8,862 nucleotides of DNA, taken from positions 1 through 8,862 of the forward strand of contig DAOOQE010000035.1 in assembly GCA_035388585.1 (NCBI GenBank), written 5' to 3'. The stretch is from CAG-492 sp035388585 (lineage in GTDB: Bacteria; Bacillota; Clostridia; TANB77; CAG-508). Of the stretch, positions 6,749-8,862 are shown one piece after another (position 1 is the stretch's first letter; every line of letters begins with the position of its first letter). The notes beneath the pieces are model-generated. The model was not told the DNA's origin and searched no databases. It was given only the letters and a program-made list of their open reading frames with translations. The translations under genes and the position numbers were made by a program.

Positions 6749-6821
6749 AAGATATATAAAAAAAATATGCATAATAATAAATTAAATAGAATTATTGCAA
6801 ATAAAAATTAAAAATAACATT

Positions 6822-6834
6822 GGAGGAAAATATG
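6822..6834 (+). promoter_or_regulatory. era: Shine-Dalgarno that fixes the era start
   Basis: GGAGG sits five bases before the ATG at 6832. An in-frame TTG at 6820 overlaps this RBS and would give four extra residues, but it has no RBS of its own, so 6832 is the better start. An internal in-frame ATG at 6862 lacks an upstream AGGAGG. Confidence 0.8.
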
Positions 6835-7818
6835 AAAGAAATCAAATCAGAAAATGTATCAATGGAGGGGAAATTTGGAGAATTCAAATCAGAAAATGGA
6901 ATCATTAATGGTGGAATTATTGGAGAATTCAAATCTGGATTTGTATCTATGGTTGGTAGAACAAATGTTGGAAAATCAAGTATAATAAATGCTTTAGTAG
7001 GTGAAAAAGTTGCAGCTATTGCTAATAAACCTCAAACAACTCGTACAGCAATAAGGGCAATAGTAAATAGAGAAAATTCACAAATTATTTTTATAGATAC
7101 ACCAGGAATTCATAAACCTAAAACAAAATTAGGAGATGTAATGGTTGAAACAGCATTTGGAGTAATAGGAGAAGTTGATATTGTAATATTTGTAATTGAT
7201 GCAACATCACTAGAAATAGGTAAAGGAGACAAAATTATACTAGAAAAAATTAAACAAGCAAATAGAAAAACAATTTTATTAATTAATAAAGTAGATTTAG
7301 TTAATAGAGAACAAATTGCAAAAATAATAGAATTGTACAAACAAGAATACGAATTTACAGCTATTATACCAGTTTCTGTTACAAAAAAAATAAATCTAGA
7401 AAATATATTACAAGAAATAGAAAACAACTTAAATATAGGTCCTGCATATTATGATATAGAAGAATATACAGATCAAACATTAAGACAATTAGCAGAAGAA
7501 ATAATAAGAGAAAAAGCTTTGAGATTATTGGATGATGAAGTCCCACACGGACTTTATGTGGAAACTGAGAAAATGAAAAAAAGAAAAACAATTCAAAAAG
7601 AACAAATATATGATATAGATGCCACAATTTATTGTTTAAGAAATTCACATAAAGGAATAATAATTGGTAAAGAAGGATCAATGCTAAAACGAATTGGAAC
7701 ATATGCAAGACAAGATTTAGAAAAAATGATAGGGACAAAAGTTAATCTTAAAATATGGGTAAAAGTAAAAGAAGATTGGTTAAACAATGATAATCTTGTG
7801 AAAAAATTTAAAATATAG
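6832..7818 (+). CDS. era: GTPase Era
   Basis: A 328-residue Era: an essential GTPase that binds 16S rRNA near its 3' end and assists 30S assembly. G1 is GRTNVGKS (42-49), the switch region is PQTTRTA (67-73), G3 is DTPG (89-92), G4 is NKVD (152-155) and G5 reads SVTK (182-185) in place of the common SALK. The C-terminal KH domain carries KGIIIGKEGSMLKRIG (274-289) and ends KLNLKIWVKVKEDW-like (about 303-316). The linker EEIIREKALRLLDDEVPHG (222-240) is typical of the family. The protein is about 30 residues longer than usual because the segment before FKSGFVSMVG is a tandem repeat of that same segment. Era here has its own promoter region and is followed by yqzL and recO, the conserved Firmicutes order. 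YbeY and Era both act on 16S rRNA maturation, which fits their linkage. Confidence 0.95.
   Translation: MKEIKSENVSMEGKFGEFKSENGIINGGIIGEFKSGFVSMVGRTNVGKSSIINALVGEKVAAIANKPQTTRTAIRAIVNRENSQIIFIDTPGIHKPKTKLGDVMVETAFGVIGEVDIVIFVIDATSLEIGKGDKIILEKIKQANRKTILLINKVDLVNREQIAKIIELYKQEYEFTAIIPVSVTKKINLENILQEIENNLNIGPAYYDIEEYTDQTLRQLAEEIIREKALRLLDDEVPHGLYVETEKMKKRKTIQKEQIYDIDATIYCLRNSHKGIIIGKEGSMLKRIGTYARQDLEKMIGTKVNLKIWVKVKEDWLNNDNLVKKFKI
6838..6957 (+). repeat. era: Three imperfect tandem units at the 5' end of era
   Basis: Units begin at 6838, 6880 and 6925 and run 42, 45 and about 33 bp. Each opens with GA(A/A)(A/T)TCAAATC, coding E-I/F-K-S. Unit 1 (EIKSENVSMEGK) aligns with unit 3 (EFKSGFVSMVGR), the true start of the GTPase domain, including the shared codons GTA-TC-ATG. 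Units 1 and 2 share TCAAATCAGAAAATG. Unit length is a multiple of three, so the frame is kept. Confidence 0.75.
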
Positions 7819-7888
7819 TAATATAATAAAAATCTGAATATTTTTTTTCAAACTACAAAAGATACATTTATGAGGAGATGAGCACATT

Positions 7889-7993
7889 ATGATAAAAAAA
7901 CTAGCTTGGAATACTTTTAAAAACACAGGAAATATTGATACCTATTTGGAAATAGTAAAATTAGAAGATTTAAAAAAAATTAAAGGTGAATGA
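7889..7993 (+). CDS. yqzL: YqzL-like small protein
   Basis: A 34-residue protein between era and recO, the same place as yqzL in Bacillus. Its sequence carries the family pattern W-x(2)-F-x(2)-TG-x-ID-x-YL: LAWNTFKNTGNIDTYLEI (residues 5-22). Function is unknown in the family. GAGGAG lies 11 bases upstream of the ATG, a slightly long spacing. Its TGA (7991-7993) overlaps an ATG at 7990 in the recO frame, so recO translation is probably coupled to it. The protein is shorter than the ~47-residue Bacillus form at its C-terminus. Conserved position plus motif make it a real gene rather than a chance ORF. Confidence 0.82.
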   Translation: MIKKLAWNTFKNTGNIDTYLEIVKLEDLKKIKGE

Positions 7994-7995
7994 AT

Positions 7996-8697
7996 ATGGG
8001 AACAATGAAAATAAAGGGGATAATAATTTCAGAAAACAATATGGGGGATTTTGATAAAATGATAACCATATTAACTCCAAATGGAAAAATTGGTTGCTCT
8101 GCTAAAGGTTCAAGAAGGCCTAAAAGCTTGCTCATGGCGGGCACCCAATATTTGTGTTTTGGAGATTATGTTTTGTATAAAGGTTGCAATAGTTACAATT
8201 TAAATTCTTGTGAAACAATAGAAATGTTTTACAATATTAGAACAGATTTAGAAAAATTAAACTGCGCAGTCAATATAACTAAAATAATAAATAATGTTAC
8301 ATATGAAAATCAAAATACATTTAGAATTTTACAATTACATTTAAACACACTATACATGATTTCTGAGACTGAAAAAAATTTAGATTTAATAATGTCTGTT
8401 TTTAGATTAAGATTACTTGCAATATTAGGTTTTGCACCAGAAGTTCAAAAATGTAAAATTTGTAAATGTTCTGAGTATTTAGTAGGATTTAGTATAAAAG
8501 ATAATGGAGTAAAGTGTGAATCATGTTCTGGTCAAGATAAATCAGTAATCAAATTAAGTCAATCATCCATAGATGCTATTAAACACATAATAAATTCACC
8601 AGCAAAAAAAATATTTTCATTTGATTTGTCTGAAGAATGTATATGTGAAATAAACTTAGTTACACAAATATATTTTACTGAAAAATTAGAAATGTAA
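7996..8697 (+). CDS. recO: DNA repair protein RecO
   Basis: About 233 residues of RecO, which with RecR loads RecA on SSB-coated single strands during gap and break repair. The N-terminal OB-fold domain opens MKIKGIIISENNMGDFDKMI and continues ILTPNGKIGCSAKGSRRPKS. The helical C-terminal domain holds a four-Cys zinc site, CKICKC then CESC (C-x2-C ... C-x2-C), with FRLRLLAILGFAPEV just before it. Start choice: ATG 7996 has AAAGGTG at a normal distance (7 nt); ATG 7990 overlaps the yqzL stop but sits too close to that RBS, and ATG 8005 would also fit the domain. Length is slightly below the usual 240-260, with a short C-terminus after the last helix. It is the final gene of the era-yqzL-recO unit. 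Confidence 0.93.
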   Translation: MGTMKIKGIIISENNMGDFDKMITILTPNGKIGCSAKGSRRPKSLLMAGTQYLCFGDYVLYKGCNSYNLNSCETIEMFYNIRTDLEKLNCAVNITKIINNVTYENQNTFRILQLHLNTLYMISETEKNLDLIMSVFRLRLLAILGFAPEVQKCKICKCSEYLVGFSIKDNGVKCESCSGQDKSVIKLSQSSIDAIKHIINSPAKKIFSFDLSEECICEINLVTQIYFTEKLEM

Positions 8698-8777
8698 GAA
8701 TAAAGACATCTGATAATAATAAAAAAGATATTTATTATATAGTATTAATCTTATAAATTTTTAAAATATAAAACAAT

Positions 8778-8814
8778 AGGAATGAACAAAAACATTTTTG
8801 TTGTTTCTTTTTTT
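8778..8814 (+). terminator. Rho-independent terminator after recO
   Basis: AGGAA (8778-8782) pairs with TTCTT (8805-8809), with one G-T pair. After a 2x2 internal loop, AACAAAAA (8785-8792) pairs with TTTTTGTT (8795-8802). A T-run continues to 8814. The stem is AT-rich, as everything here, but hairpin plus U-tract 80 nt past the recO stop is convincing enough for the end of the era-recO unit. Confidence 0.6.
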
Positions 8815-8844
8815 GAATTAAAACTATTCCTTTTTATTAAAAAG

Positions 8845-8855
8845 TATGGTATAAT
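8845..8855 (+). promoter_or_regulatory. Extended -10 promoter for a gene beyond the window
   Basis: TATGGTATAAT shows a perfect TATAAT (8850-8855) preceded by TG one base upstream (8847-8848), the extended -10 pattern. The -35 position (about 8827-8832, TTCCTT) is weak, as expected for extended -10 promoters. It lies right after the recO terminator and near the window's end, so its gene starts outside. Confidence 0.55.
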
Positions 8856-8862
8856 GTTTACA

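Noticed and set aside
7379..7738. 119-codon open frame on the minus strand inside era
   Set aside because: Leu/Phe-rich antisense translation of the Era KH region; no RBS and no domain.
1..8862. CRISPR arrays, tRNA or rRNA genes, transposases, toxin-antitoxin pairs
   Set aside because: No regularly spaced repeats, no cloverleaf or rRNA-like GC-richer blocks, and no recognisable transposase or toxin motifs in any frame I read.

Overview
The window is very AT-rich (poly-A and poly-T runs throughout, codons strongly biased to A/T). It uses TGA as a normal stop and has Gram-positive ribosome binding sites (GGAGG, AGGAG). The order ybeY-dgkA-...-era-yqzL-recO, with a yqfD relic upstream, is the classic Firmicutes locus. 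Together these point to a low-GC Clostridia-type anaerobe; I cannot name the genus.

Layout. (1) Positions 30-2085, minus strand: an AgrA/AgrC-type two-component system, with a LytTR response regulator followed by a GHKL histidine kinase. The two genes overlap by 50 nt and are read from a recognisable promoter at 2186-2214, which is flanked by an 11-bp inverted repeat. (2) Positions 2273-3293, plus strand: a decayed copy of the sporulation gene yqfD. It has lost about its first 90-100 codons and carries two in-frame stops and two frameshifts. A short membrane-anchor ORF of unknown origin runs into its truncated front. (3) Positions 3307-4521: an uncharacterised, Lys/Glu-rich, apparently soluble 404-residue protein. 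It sits where phoH and pgpH lie in Bacillus. (4) Positions 4591-6667: ybeY (rRNA maturation), dgkA (lipid kinase) and a membrane-anchored DUF3048 (YerB-like) protein, probably co-transcribed and closed by a perfect 17-bp stem-loop. (5) Positions 6832-8697: era (ribosome-assembly GTPase), a 34-codon yqzL-like gene and recO (recombination mediator), followed by a terminator and the promoter of the next gene.

How it fits together. The plus-strand block is housekeeping: 16S rRNA/30S maturation (YbeY, Era), recycling of envelope lipid intermediates (DgkA) and repair (RecO). The two-component pair is divergent from it and lies exactly where yqfC and the front of yqfD would be expected. The simplest reading is a rearrangement at that point that removed yqfC and truncated yqfD. 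The broken yqfD hints that this lineage has lost or altered sporulation.

No convincing new multi-gene system is visible. The items most worth a second look are the unknown 404-residue protein, the yqfD/two-component junction, the tandemly duplicated N-terminus of Era and the dyad around the regulator promoter.
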